Shown here piece by piece: positions 27,375-35,281 of a stretch of 64,000 nucleotides of DNA. The stretch covers positions 620,001 to 684,000 of the forward strand of contig NZ_OY771649.1 of assembly GCF_963674925.1 (NCBI RefSeq), read 5' to 3'. The notes under the pieces are model-generated. The model saw only the letters and a program-made list of their open reading frames with translations, was not told the origin of the DNA and searched no databases. How positions within the stretch are numbered: position 1 is the stretch's first letter; every line of letters begins with the position of its first letter. The stretch is from an uncultured Draconibacterium sp. Its GTDB lineage: Bacteria > Bacteroidota > Bacteroidia > Bacteroidales > Prolixibacteraceae. The position numbers and the translations under genes were made by a program.

Positions 27375-28205
27375 ATGATGAATATGATCAGTTTGCTGAA
27401 CTTCATTCACTGGAATGTTGATCCTGAAATTTTTAGCCTCGGGCCACTGTCGATACGATGGTATGGTTTATTGTTTGCCTCAGGTTTTTTAATTGGCTAT
27501 TACATTGGCGAAAAAATGCTAAAGTCGGAAAATGTAAACCAGAAATGGATCGACAGTCTGTTCTTTTACATTATTATAGCAACTGTAGTTGGTGCACGTC
27601 TTGGCCACGTTTTCTTTTATGGATGGGATTATTACTCGCAAAATCCGGGCGAAATTATTAAAGTTTGGCATGGCGGACTTGCCAGTCATGGCGGGGCACT
27701 TGGTATTTTAATTGCCATGTACCTGCATTCAAAATGGATAACCAAACGAACTATGCTCTGGACATTGGATCGTATTGTAGTTCCAACGGCTTTGGTTGCT
27801 GCATTTATCCGCACCGGAAACCTGATGAACTCTGAGATCTACGGAATTCAAACAGCATTGCCGTGGGGTATAATTTTTGAAAGAAACGGCGAAACCGTAG
27901 CAAAACACCCTACACAAGTATACGAAGCCTTGGCATACCTCATTTCGTTTGGTGTGCTAACGTATTTATATTGGAAAACAAGTGCAAAAAACCGTCCGGG
28001 TTTATTGCTTGGCGCGTTTTTCGTTCTCATCTTTTTAGCTCGTTTCTTTATCGAGTTTATAAAAGAAGACCAGGAAGCATTTGAAGCCGGTATGGCATTG
28101 AACATGGGGCAGTGGTTAAGTGTTCCTTTTGTAGTGATTGGCGCGCTATTGGTATACAGGGCAATTAAGAAACCGGAGGTGGTTTTTAAGAATAGTAAAA
28201 ATTAA
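27375..28205 (+). CDS. lgt: Prolipoprotein diacylglyceryl transferase
   Basis: 276 residues with seven hydrophobic helices. The Lgt signature is clear: IRWYGLLFASGFLIGY, GARLGHVFFYGWDYY, HGGLASHGGALG and the diagnostic RTGNLMNSEIYG. It moves diacylglyceryl from phosphatidylglycerol to the lipobox cysteine of prelipoproteins at the inner membrane. Several lipoproteins in this window are its clients. It lies 9 bp after secA, joining export and lipidation in one unit. Confidence 0.96.
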   Translation: MMNMISLLNFIHWNVDPEIFSLGPLSIRWYGLLFASGFLIGYYIGEKMLKSENVNQKWIDSLFFYIIIATVVGARLGHVFFYGWDYYSQNPGEIIKVWHGGLASHGGALGILIAMYLHSKWITKRTMLWTLDRIVVPTALVAAFIRTGNLMNSEIYGIQTALPWGIIFERNGETVAKHPTQVYEALAYLISFGVLTYLYWKTSAKNRPGLLLGAFFVLIFLARFFIEFIKEDQEAFEAGMALNMGQWLSVPFVVIGALLVYRAIKKPEVVFKNSKN

Positions 28206-28236
28206 TGTTAAAACTGAATAAAGGAGCTGCAAGTAT

Positions 28237-28267
28237 TTTGTTGGAGAATTGAAAATAACTTATTTTG
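28237..28267 (+). promoter_or_regulatory. Possible promoter of the FKBP gene
   Basis: TTTG at 28237-28240, then 19 bases, then TTATTTTG at 28260-28267. This is one base off the TAnnTTTG -7 consensus, with correct spacing. Confidence 0.4.
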
Positions 28268-28292
28268 CAGATCATCAAGAGAATTAAAGAAT

Positions 28293-28883
28293 ATGTTAGA
28301 GATTGGAAAATATAAAATGGTGAAGTTGACGTACGATCTTCGTATCGACAACGAGCAGGGAGAACTGGTTGAGCAGGCAACAACTGAACAACCTTTGGAG
28401 TTCCTATACGGAGCAGGTATGATGCTACCAAAGTTCGAATCTGAATTGATCGGTTTAAAACAAGACGATCCTTTCACGATTAAAATTGTCAGCACTGAGG
28501 CATATGGTGCAGTAAACAATGAAGCAATTGTTGAGCTGCCAAAAAATGTGTTTTTGGTGAATGGTGAATTCGACGCAGAACTGATTAATGTTGGTAATAC
28601 TGTACCAATGATGAGCAGTAACGGCCAGCGTTTAAACGGACTTGTATTAGAGGTTAACGACGAAATCGTGAAGATGGACTTCAACCACCCACTGGCGGGC
28701 GAAGATTTATTCTTTGCCGGTAAAGTTGTTGATGTTCGCGAAGCATCAGACGAAGAAGTTGCACAGATCCTTTCTGGTGGAGGAGGTTGTGGCTGTGGCA
28801 GCGGCGGTGGATGTTCTACCGAAAGCTGTGGTGACGGCTCATGTGGAACTGAAAGCAGTGGCGGCTGTGGCTGCGGCTGCTAA
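28293..28883 (+). CDS. SlyD-like FKBP peptidyl-prolyl isomerase with Cys-rich tail
   Basis: 196 residues. The FKBP half is split by an IF-type insert: LTYDLRIDNEQGELVEQ, PLEFLYGAGMMLPKFESELIGL and MDFNHPLAGEDLFFAGKVVDV are SlyD motifs. The last 35 residues are almost only Gly, Cys and Ser (about ten cysteines in CGCG, GGGC and CGDGSC patterns), a metal-binding tail in place of the His-rich tail of E. coli SlyD. It should act as a prolyl isomerase/chaperone and may handle nickel or another soft metal. The ATG at 28317 is an alternative start that fits the family N-terminus better. Confidence 0.92.
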   Translation: MLEIGKYKMVKLTYDLRIDNEQGELVEQATTEQPLEFLYGAGMMLPKFESELIGLKQDDPFTIKIVSTEAYGAVNNEAIVELPKNVFLVNGEFDAELINVGNTVPMMSSNGQRLNGLVLEVNDEIVKMDFNHPLAGEDLFFAGKVVDVREASDEEVAQILSGGGGCGCGSGGGCSTESCGDGSCGTESSGGCGCGC

Positions 28884-28917
28884 TAAATTTTGATAATAAG
28901 TTCAATTTAATTATTTT

Positions 28918-28952
28918 AACCCTGTTTTCATTTGACAATGGAAACGGGGTTT
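28918..28952 (+). terminator. Intrinsic terminator after the FKBP gene
   Basis: A 15-bp stem (28918-28932 with 28937-28951, two G-U pairs) and a TGAC loop, 34 bp after the stop, followed by a short T-rich run. Confidence 0.65.
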
Positions 28953-29021
28953 CTCACTTTATAGAGCTGATTGTGTGAAAATCAACTACTTTATCAGTAG
29001 CTGCCAATAACACAGATCTAA

Positions 29022-29040
29022 TTGTTACAAAAAGTAACAA
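29022..29040 (+). promoter_or_regulatory. Inverted repeat just upstream of aroC
   Basis: TTGTTAC (29022-29028) and GTAACAA (29034-29040) form a perfect 7-bp inverted repeat with a 5-base AAAAA spacer, 14 bp before the aroC ATG. It could be an operator or a small leader hairpin that affects translation. Confidence 0.4.
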
Positions 29041-29054
29041 ACAATATTTTACAG

Positions 29055-30128
29055 ATGAATACTTTTGGAAAGATATTTCGCTTAACCTCATTTGGCGAAT
29101 CTCATGGACGAGGAATTGGTGGTATAATCGATGGTTGTCCGGCAGGGGTTGAGCTCGATATAGATTTAATTCAAAGAGACCTGGCCCGAAGAAAACCAGG
29201 ACAGTCGAAAATTACAACACAACGTAAAGAACCGGATCAGGTAGAATTTCTTTCCGGGGTATTTGAAGGAAAAACGCAGGGAACTCCAATTGCATTTGCT
29301 ATTTGGAACAAAGATCAACACTCGAACGATTACAATGATCTTAAAGATGTATACCGTCCGTCGCACGCCGATTTTACTTACACTAAAAAATACGGCACAC
29401 GTGATCATCGTGGAGGCGGCAGATCATCAGCACGCGAAACCATTGCACGTGTAGTAGCCGGAGCAGTTGCCAAACAAATACTGGCAAAAGCGGGTGTTTC
29501 TATTCAGGCTTTTGTATCGCAGGTTGGAGAAATTAAGCTGCAGAAAGATTATAAAGAATTAGATCTTTCGGCTACCGAGAATAATATTGTACGTTGTCCT
29601 GATCAGGAAGTCGCAGACCAAATGATCGCCCGAATTGAAAAAGCCGGACGCGAACACGATACAGTTGGTGGTGTAATAACAGGTGTTGCTACCGGTGTGC
29701 CTGCAGGCTGGGGAGAACCCGTTTTTAATAAACTGCATGCCGACATGGGTTTTGCAATGCTCGGAATTAATGCTGTAAAAGGATTTGAGTATGGTTCTGG
29801 TTTTGAAGGAACAAAACTCAGTGGCTCGGAACACAACGATATTTTTATAAAAACAGACGAAGGCGTTCGTACAAAAACGAATAACTCAGGTGGTATTCAG
29901 GGAGGTATCTCCAATGGCGAAGACATTTATTTTAATGTTGCATTCAAGCCCATCGCCACCTTATTAAAAGAACAACAAACACTCGACAAGGACGAGAAAA
30001 GCATAAAAATTAATCCGAAAGGAAGACACGATCCTTGTGTGCTTCCACGTGCTGTCCCCATCGTTGAGGCAATGGCTGCATTAGTTTTGGTTGACCACTT
30101 TTTACTAAATAAACTTAACACGATTTAA
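29055..30128 (+). CDS. aroC: Chorismate synthase
   Basis: Last step of the shikimate pathway: 5-enolpyruvylshikimate-3-phosphate to chorismate with reduced FMN. The true start is the ATG at 29055, giving MNTFGKIFRLTSFGESHG; the extra upstream codons begin at a TTG inside an inverted repeat. 357 residues, the usual length. Motifs: SFGESHG with the catalytic-type His, RRKPGQSKITTQRKE, YGTRDHRGGGRSSARET, and GRHDPCVLPRAVPIVEAM near the end. The DUF134 gene starts one base after the stop. Confidence 0.97.
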   Translation: MNTFGKIFRLTSFGESHGRGIGGIIDGCPAGVELDIDLIQRDLARRKPGQSKITTQRKEPDQVEFLSGVFEGKTQGTPIAFAIWNKDQHSNDYNDLKDVYRPSHADFTYTKKYGTRDHRGGGRSSARETIARVVAGAVAKQILAKAGVSIQAFVSQVGEIKLQKDYKELDLSATENNIVRCPDQEVADQMIARIEKAGREHDTVGGVITGVATGVPAGWGEPVFNKLHADMGFAMLGINAVKGFEYGSGFEGTKLSGSEHNDIFIKTDEGVRTKTNNSGGIQGGISNGEDIYFNVAFKPIATLLKEQQTLDKDEKSIKINPKGRHDPCVLPRAVPIVEAMAALVLVDHFLLNKLNTI

Positions 30129-30129
30129 T

Positions 30130-30546
30130 ATGCCAAGAAGAAAAAGAAACAGAAGGATCCAGGTACCTCCGGTAATTAAAGGTATGTCGGTTTATGGTGT
30201 TCGCGGACGTAAAACCAATGAAGTTATTTTACACCTCGAAGAATACGAGGCGATTCGTTTACTGGATTACCAAAATCTTACGCAGGAGGAAGCAGCCGTT
30301 TTTATGGATGTTTCGCGCCCGACATTAACCCGTATTTACGAAGAAGCCCGAAATAAAGTGGCTACGGCATTTGTTGAGGGAAGAGACCTTATTTTCAGAG
30401 GTGGTGATGTTTATTTTGATAAAAACTGGTTTAGGTGTAACAGTTGTAAAGCAAGTTTTAGCGATTACTCTGAAAATACTGAAAAATGCCCGGTTTGTAA
30501 CTCCGAAGACCTGGTTTCGCTAAACGACTTTTATATGGATAAATAA
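30130..30546 (+). CDS. DUF134 putative DNA-binding/redox-associated protein
   Basis: 138 residues. It starts MPRRKRNRRIQVPP, has the DUF134 signature LHLEEYEAIRLLDYQNLTQEEAAVFMDVSRPTLTRIYEEAR with a sigma-4-like helix-turn-helix, and a C-terminal zinc-ribbon with CNSCKASF and CPVCNSEDL. In other bacteria DUF134 genes often stand near genes for dinitrogenase iron-molybdenum cofactor-like proteins. Here it is directly coupled to aroC (one base apart). A DNA-binding role is likely; targets are unknown. Confidence 0.85.
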   Translation: MPRRKRNRRIQVPPVIKGMSVYGVRGRKTNEVILHLEEYEAIRLLDYQNLTQEEAAVFMDVSRPTLTRIYEEARNKVATAFVEGRDLIFRGGDVYFDKNWFRCNSCKASFSDYSENTEKCPVCNSEDLVSLNDFYMDK

Positions 30547-30586
30547 AAGCTTTTTAGCAGTAATATATTAAAAAAAGACATGAAAA

Positions 30587-30611
30587 AACCTCCGGCTCAA
30601 TAGCCGGAGGT
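30587..30611 (-). terminator. Strong minus-strand intrinsic terminator without an obvious gene
   Basis: A perfect 10-bp GC-rich stem (30588-30597 with 30602-30611) and a four-base loop. On the minus strand the stem is followed by TTTTTT; on the plus strand no T-run follows. No minus-strand gene lies before it up to msrB, which has its own terminator at 31985-32018. Confidence 0.7.
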
Positions 30612-30720
30612 ACCCAATTAAGTTGTGATAAAACCAGAGCCCTAGTACACTAGGATGTATGCAATATACAACTATATACTTTTCGTGTCAATACTTAATT
30701 TCTCTTGTAAAGACAAAAAT
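30612..30720 (-). ncRNA. Possible small RNA ending at the terminator
   Basis: The sequence that would be transcribed into the terminator at 30588-30611 holds no open frame of note. It contains a small hairpin (CCTAG, TACA, CTAGG at 30641-30654). The upstream limit is a guess: I found no clean TAnnTTTG box on the minus strand. Confidence 0.25.
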
Positions 30721-30863
30721 GCCTTAAATAAACGCTCAAATCGTAAATGCCATGCGGTTTTCATTGAATATCAACATTTTCTAATATTGTTAATATTTAA
30801 TATTTTTTGTTAAACTCCTAATCAAGCCATTTATCATATATTTACCTCCAAAAGAATTTATCC

Positions 30864-31415
30864 ATGAAAATTCGGAAACTTCTACGCATTCTACATCGCG
30901 ATTTTGGATACTTTATTGTGGCTATGACAATAGTTTATGCAGTGTCGGGAATCTATCTGAACCATCGTCACGATTTCAACCCTGATTACAAAATAATAAT
31001 CACTGATTTTACCCATGATTTGCAGCCTCAACAATCGTATACCGATGATGAGATTCAACTAATTGTGGAATCCGTTCAGCCCGATATAGTATATAAAAAA
31101 CATTACATAGATAATGATGGCGATATAAAGGTATTTATTGCCAACGGAGAGGTGATAATTTATCCCGGTTCGGGAGAAGGAAGAATGCGTTATTTGCAGC
31201 GTCGGCCATTGGTATTTAGCATGAACAAACTGCACCGCGCCACCATGGGAACGGTATGGAAGTGGGTGAGCGATACAATGGCTGTAATTCTCCTGTTTGT
31301 GGCTGTATCGGGTCTGTTTATTCTGAAAGGAAAAAGAGGTTTACGACGTTGGGGATGGTGGATTACAGTTGCCGGTTTTATAGTTCCTTTAATCTTTGTA
31401 ATTTTATATCTTTAA
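30864..31415 (+). CDS. PepSY-associated membrane protein
   Basis: 183 residues with three membrane helices: one at about 14-33 (FIVAMTIVYAVSGIYL, followed by NHRH), two near the C-terminus. A soluble PepSY-like segment lies between them, and RATMGTVWKWVSDTMAVILLFVAVSGLFIL is the typical PepSY_TM ending. The histidines in NHRHDF and KLHRATMG could bind heme or metal as in related iron-reductase-like proteins. Function is not established. A lipoprotein gene follows 29 bp later on the same strand. Confidence 0.75.
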   Translation: MKIRKLLRILHRDFGYFIVAMTIVYAVSGIYLNHRHDFNPDYKIIITDFTHDLQPQQSYTDDEIQLIVESVQPDIVYKKHYIDNDGDIKVFIANGEVIIYPGSGEGRMRYLQRRPLVFSMNKLHRATMGTVWKWVSDTMAVILLFVAVSGLFILKGKRGLRRWGWWITVAGFIVPLIFVILYL

Positions 31416-31444
31416 CCAAAATAAAAAACCAAAACATCAAAAAA

Positions 31445-31963
31445 ATGAAAAAAATTGCATTAATAAGTTTGTTAGCGGTAATTCTGTTTGCTTGTGGTCA
31501 ACAAACAAAAACGCAGGAGGCTAAAGTTGAAGCTGAAAAGTCGCTAGAGGTTCTAAGCGTTGACGACCTTCTTAAAAAGGCGCCTGAATTAGCCGATAAC
31601 GAAGTGGTTGTAAAAGGAACGGTATTTCATGTGTGCCAGCAAGGTGGTGAGCGCTGCTTTTTAATGGGAAGCACTGAAGATATCTCAATAAGGGTTGAAG
31701 CCGGTGAAAAACTTGGAGCTTTTACTCAGGAACAAATGGGAAGCGAATTGGAAATTACGGGTATTCTGAAGGAAGTATTAACCGAAGCAGATGCACACAA
31801 TCCGGGTAAAGAGCATGGTGAAGAAGAAGGCGCTGAAACGGAAACAGCGCATGCAGCTCTTGCTGAAACGGAAGCAGCGCATGCAGTTCTTGCTGAAAAT
31901 CAGGCAGCAGCAGAGCGCGTGTTTTTTATTGAAGGACTGAAAGTAAAAGAAATGACAGAATAG
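31445..31963 (+). CDS. Small lipoprotein with an OB-fold-like domain
   Basis: 172 residues from the ATG at 31445, not the longer frame, which would run inside the PepSY gene. The lipobox is LAVILFAC. The middle (VLSVDDLLKKAPELADNEVVVKGTVFHVC ... SELEITGILKEV) looks like the OB-fold nucleic-acid/cation-binding type found in small Bacteroidota lipoproteins, with two cysteines (HVCQQGGERCF). The tail is rich in Glu, His and Ala, with two near-identical 10-residue repeats encoded by a 30-bp tandem duplication. A role in metal or redox handling next to the PepSY protein is possible but unproven. Confidence 0.75.
   Translation: MKKIALISLLAVILFACGQQTKTQEAKVEAEKSLEVLSVDDLLKKAPELADNEVVVKGTVFHVCQQGGERCFLMGSTEDISIRVEAGEKLGAFTQEQMGSELEITGILKEVLTEADAHNPGKEHGEEEGAETETAHAALAETEAAHAVLAENQAAAERVFFIEGLKVKEMTE
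31832..31891 (+). repeat. 30-bp tandem duplication inside the lipoprotein gene
   Basis: Two 30-bp units (31832-31861 and 31862-31891) differ at only two bases and encode AETETAHAAL and AETEAAHAVL. The reading frame is kept. Confidence 0.85.
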
Positions 31964-31984
31964 TCAATCAATACGATCAATATT

Positions 31985-32018
31985 AAAAAAGGAAAACAAT
32001 TACTGTTTTCCTTTTTTT
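31985..32018. terminator. Bidirectional terminator between the lipoprotein gene and msrB
   Basis: A 13-bp stem: A-run plus GGAAAAC at 31985-31997, loop AATTACT, then GTTTTCC plus T-run at 32005-32017. With A-run and T-run it can work in both directions. It overlaps the last codons of msrB. Confidence 0.8.
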
Positions 32019-32473
32019 GTGTCATCATTTGCCGGAATAAAATCGAGCGAAACTGAATTGACACAATGCCTGGTGTTTTTATCTGTAAAACCTTCACCAA
32101 AAAATACGTGCCCCAGGTGACCACCACAATTGGCACAGGTGATTTCGGTACGCCGCCCGTCGGCATCTGTTGTTCGGTTTACTGCACCGTCAATCTCATC
32201 ATCAAAACTTGGCCAACCACAGTGCGAATCAAATTTATCGGTCGATTTATACAGGGCCGCACCACACTGTTTACACACATAAGTGCCATTTTCTTTATAA
32301 TCACTGTACTTCCCGGTAAACGGGCGTTCTGTTCCTTTTTCTAAAATTACGTATCGTTCAAATTCGTTTAATTTGTTGTATTCCATTTTTTTAGCGTCTT
32401 TTTCTTGTTTTTCATTTTGGGCATAACTTCCAAAACTTAAACTGAGAATAAATAATAATACAATTGTTTTCAT
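32000..32473 (-). CDS. msrB: Exported methionine-R-sulfoxide reductase B
   Basis: 157 residues with a signal peptide (first 19 residues, ending GSYAQ), so it acts outside the cytoplasm. The MsrB domain has the zinc cysteines Cys67, Cys70, Cys113 and Cys116 (CKQC, CANC), the HCGWPSF substrate loop, GHLGHVF, and the catalytic Cys137 in RHCVNSVSLDF. It repairs oxidised methionine in envelope proteins. The gene stands alone on the minus strand. Confidence 0.95.
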   Translation of the reverse strand: MKTIVLLFILSLSFGSYAQNEKQEKDAKKMEYNKLNEFERYVILEKGTERPFTGKYSDYKENGTYVCKQCGAALYKSTDKFDSHCGWPSFDDEIDGAVNRTTDADGRRTEITCANCGGHLGHVFFGEGFTDKNTRHCVNSVSLDFIPANDDTKKGKQ

Positions 32474-32559
32474 ACCAATATAACAACCGGGTAGCGTGGT
32501 GGTTTACCGCCACTCGTTAAGAAATGTAAAGAACAAATCTAAAACTTCGCTGGTAATAT

Positions 32560-32567
32560 TACCTTTG
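32560..32567 (+). promoter_or_regulatory. -7 box of the pseudouridine synthase gene
   Basis: TACCTTTG fits TAnnTTTG, 16 bp before the ATG. No good -33 TTTG is seen at the right distance. Confidence 0.4.
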
Positions 32568-32583
32568 GGCTTTTAATTAGAAC

Positions 32584-33261
32584 ATGAATATTCCAGTATT
32601 ATATCAAGACGACTCGATAATTGTGGTTGAGAAACCCATTGAGCTTCCGGTTCATAAAAATGATTTTATGCCCAACGACGCGCCGTATTTAACCAAATTG
32701 ATTGGTGATGAAACGGGGAAGTGGATCTATAATGTGCATCGCTTAGACTCAAAAACATCAGGAGTGATGGTTTTGGCATTTTCGTCGGAAGTGGCCAGTG
32801 TTTTAACCAAACAGTTTGAGCAGAAAGAAGTGCAGAAAACCTACTATGCCATTGTGCAGGGAAATCCGGGAGAGGGAACCTTCGACTCAAAAGTGTTGGT
32901 GAAAAAGAAATCGAAATTTAAAAAGCCGGCTGTAACGCATTATAAAACATTACGCACTGTTCAAACAAAATTGACTTCGAAAGATAAAACTGACATTGAA
33001 TTAAGTTTGGTGGAGATTAATCCGGTGACAGGACGCTGGCACCAGTTACGTCAACATTTTGCCAAAAACATGTTTGATATTATTGGCGATACACACCATG
33101 GAGATTTTACTTTGAATAAAATTATTTTGGCAGATACTGATATTCGCCGCCTTTTTCTGCATGCTGGAAAACTTGAATTTAAACATCCTGCGACAGCAGA
33201 ACAGGTTTCTTTCGAATCTGCTATTCCTGAAGAATTTGATCGGCTGCTCAACTTTTATTAG
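32584..33261 (+). CDS. RluA-family RNA pseudouridine synthase (TruC-like)
   Basis: 225 residues with no S4 domain. The catalytic motif is VHRLDSKTSGVMV (Asp55). IVVEKPIELPVHKN and the late TGRWHQLRQHFAKN match the short RluA subgroup that includes TruC, the enzyme for U65 of some tRNAs. It isomerises uridine to pseudouridine in RNA; whether the target is tRNA or rRNA cannot be decided here. Confidence 0.88.
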   Translation: MNIPVLYQDDSIIVVEKPIELPVHKNDFMPNDAPYLTKLIGDETGKWIYNVHRLDSKTSGVMVLAFSSEVASVLTKQFEQKEVQKTYYAIVQGNPGEGTFDSKVLVKKKSKFKKPAVTHYKTLRTVQTKLTSKDKTDIELSLVEINPVTGRWHQLRQHFAKNMFDIIGDTHHGDFTLNKIILADTDIRRLFLHAGKLEFKHPATAEQVSFESAIPEEFDRLLNFY

Positions 33262-33354
33262 CGGTAGCCTGTGTTTTCATCAAAGCAAAACGGAATAATA
33301 TAGTTTTTGATGTAACGATAGTTAAAGCTCTACGTCTTATTCGAAAACAAAGAC

Positions 33355-33858
33355 ATGAAACGTATAGCTTTAATTTTATTGGTGGGTCTTTTTTTAATGA
33401 CCTCGTGTGTTTATGAATCGGGAGTATCAGAAGCCTATTCCAAATATCGTTTTAAAGATGGTGTGACTACGGTTACTGTGCCGGGCTGGGTAATTCATCT
33501 TGCAGCCGGTATTGGAAACCTGGAAGATAGTGAACGCGATTTACTGAATAGTATCGATGGCGTTAAAGTAATTGCTGTTGAAGACGATGATATGAATGCC
33601 CGAATTGATCTGCACGAAGAGTTTTACAAGAAAATAAGCGAGAAAAAGGATTATGAACAATTATTGGTTGTTCGTGAGGAAGACCAGTATGTAACCATTT
33701 TTGGCCGCATGGATGAATCGGTAATTAAAGAAATGGTTATCCTGGTTGGTGGCGACGACAATGCCCTGATTTACGTTAAAGGCGAAATCAGCCCCGAAAT
33801 TCTTAATAATCAAATTGATATCTCGAATCCGGATCGTTTTTTGAGCTTTAAACATTAA
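33355..33858 (+). CDS. DUF4252 lipoprotein
   Basis: 167 residues. Signal peptide with lipobox LFLMTSC. The rest (VTVPGWVIHLAAGIG, IDGVKVIAVEDDD, QYVTIFGRMDESVIKEMVILVGGDDNALIYVKGEIS) is the DUF4252 pattern, a Bacteroidota family often found near ECF sigma factors. No sigma factor is adjacent here. Function unknown; it should sit in the outer or inner membrane facing the periplasm. Confidence 0.82.
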   Translation: MKRIALILLVGLFLMTSCVYESGVSEAYSKYRFKDGVTTVTVPGWVIHLAAGIGNLEDSERDLLNSIDGVKVIAVEDDDMNARIDLHEEFYKKISEKKDYEQLLVVREEDQYVTIFGRMDESVIKEMVILVGGDDNALIYVKGEISPEILNNQIDISNPDRFLSFKH

Positions 33859-33889
33859 TCAGGACAGTGTTTAATGGAACCCTATATAT

Positions 33890-33919
33890 AGTTCTTTAGT
33901 TTTCGTTAAAGAACTTTTT
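33890..33919 (+). terminator. Terminator of the DUF4252 gene
   Basis: A 9-bp stem (AGTTCTTTA at 33890-33898, TAAAGAACT at 33907-33915) followed by TTTT. It overlaps the last codons of the convergent sulfatase gene. Confidence 0.7.
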
Positions 33920-35281
33920 CTTATGTATTTCTGCATAACCCAATAATTTTTCAGCAATTTCAGGATGGTCAAGAATAACGTTCGTTGTTTCGTATGGATC
34001 GTTTTCCATATCAAACAACGATAGTTCAATTCTTGCAGAATAATCATACTTCCCGGGCATTCCATCTTTTCCTTTTATATCTGTCATTGTGCGGTAATTA
34101 TGGGGGAGGTGTAACTTCCACTTTCCGTCGCCCGACAATACTGCCTGAAATTCCCTGTCGTTGGTAAATGCATAATAGTCGTGCGGATTTGTAGCACCCG
34201 GTTTCCCGGAGATAATGTCCCATACGTTTTTCCCGTCAATCTCCGTTTTTGGAAGCGGAATATTAGCTACCTCACAGAGTGTTGGCAGTAAATCGATGGT
34301 CATTAATGCCTGGGTAGATTGTTGATTACCTTGCAGCTCGGCCGGGTATTTAATAATAGTTGCCGAGCGTGTTCCTCCATCAAATGTTGTTCCTTTTGCC
34401 TCGCGGAATGGTGTTGTGCCGGCGTGGTTGCCATAAGCAATCCACGGGCCGTTGTCCGATGAAAAGATTACAATTGTATTGTCATCAATTCCGTTGTCTT
34501 TTAGCGCCTGGTTTATTTGTCCAACCGACCAGTCTAATTCCGTTAAAACATCAGCATATAATCCTTCGCCGGTTATGCCTTCAAATTCCGGGCTGCAAAA
34601 CAATGGAACATGCGACATAGCGTGTGGGACATACAGTAAAAAAGGTTCATCTTTGTGTTGTGAAATAAAATCAACGGCATGTTCCGTGTACCATTTTGTC
34701 AACATTTTTTGATCGGTTGAATCCACATCTTCAATGGTTACTTCACCGTTTTCCCAGAATTTTAGCGGCCACTGTCCCCAATATTCCGGGCTTTCAGGAT
34801 GATATCTCCACATGTCGTTGGAATACATCAGTCCACAGGTTTCATCAAAACCACGGCTTTGTGGACGCGTTTCCGGCTGATCGCCACAATGCCACTTACC
34901 GAAAAGTGCTGTTTTATACCCTGCATTCTTAAATACTTCTCCAATAGTTGGAAATGTCGTTTCCAGTCCGCGACCACCAGGGCCATGGGCGCCAAAAACC
35001 TTCGTTCGCCCCGGGTAACACCCCGAAATAAGTGCTGAGCGCGATGCCGAACACACTGCCTGCGGTACATAAAAATTCTTGAACATTATACCTTCTTCAG
35101 CCAGTTTTGTTACGTTGGGCGTTTCAATACGGGTTTGTCCGAACGGAGAGAAATCAGAATAACCCGAATCGTCGAGAAAAATAATTACTACGTTGGGTTG
35201 TTTTGTTTCCTGAGGATTATTGGAGCACGAGTTTAGAAATAATGCAAAAACTATCAGGCAAAGAAGTTGGTGTAAGTTCAT
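33896..35281 (-). CDS. Exported sulfatase (formylglycine type)
   Basis: 461 residues with a lipobox (FALFLNSC), so probably a surface or periplasmic lipoprotein. Motifs of type I sulfatases: VVIIFLDDSGYSDFSPFG with the calcium-binding Asp pair 37-38, the maturation site VCSASRSALISG (Cys77, to be oxidised to formylglycine), and IVIFSSDNGPW with the distal Asp/Asn. It removes sulfate esters, most likely from marine algal or host glycans; the exact substrate is open. No formylglycine-generating enzyme is visible in the window, so maturation must be served from elsewhere. Confidence 0.9.
   Translation of the reverse strand: MNLHQLLCLIVFALFLNSCSNNPQETKQPNVVIIFLDDSGYSDFSPFGQTRIETPNVTKLAEEGIMFKNFYVPQAVCSASRSALISGCYPGRTKVFGAHGPGGRGLETTFPTIGEVFKNAGYKTALFGKWHCGDQPETRPQSRGFDETCGLMYSNDMWRYHPESPEYWGQWPLKFWENGEVTIEDVDSTDQKMLTKWYTEHAVDFISQHKDEPFLLYVPHAMSHVPLFCSPEFEGITGEGLYADVLTELDWSVGQINQALKDNGIDDNTIVIFSSDNGPWIAYGNHAGTTPFREAKGTTFDGGTRSATIIKYPAELQGNQQSTQALMTIDLLPTLCEVANIPLPKTEIDGKNVWDIISGKPGATNPHDYYAFTNDREFQAVLSGDGKWKLHLPHNYRTMTDIKGKDGMPGKYDYSARIELSLFDMENDPYETTNVILDHPEIAEKLLGYAEIHKKKFFNEN

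Noticed and set aside
31256..31444. The upstream extension of the small lipoprotein frame
   Set aside because: It lies inside the PepSY gene in another frame; the lipoprotein signal starts at the ATG at 31445.
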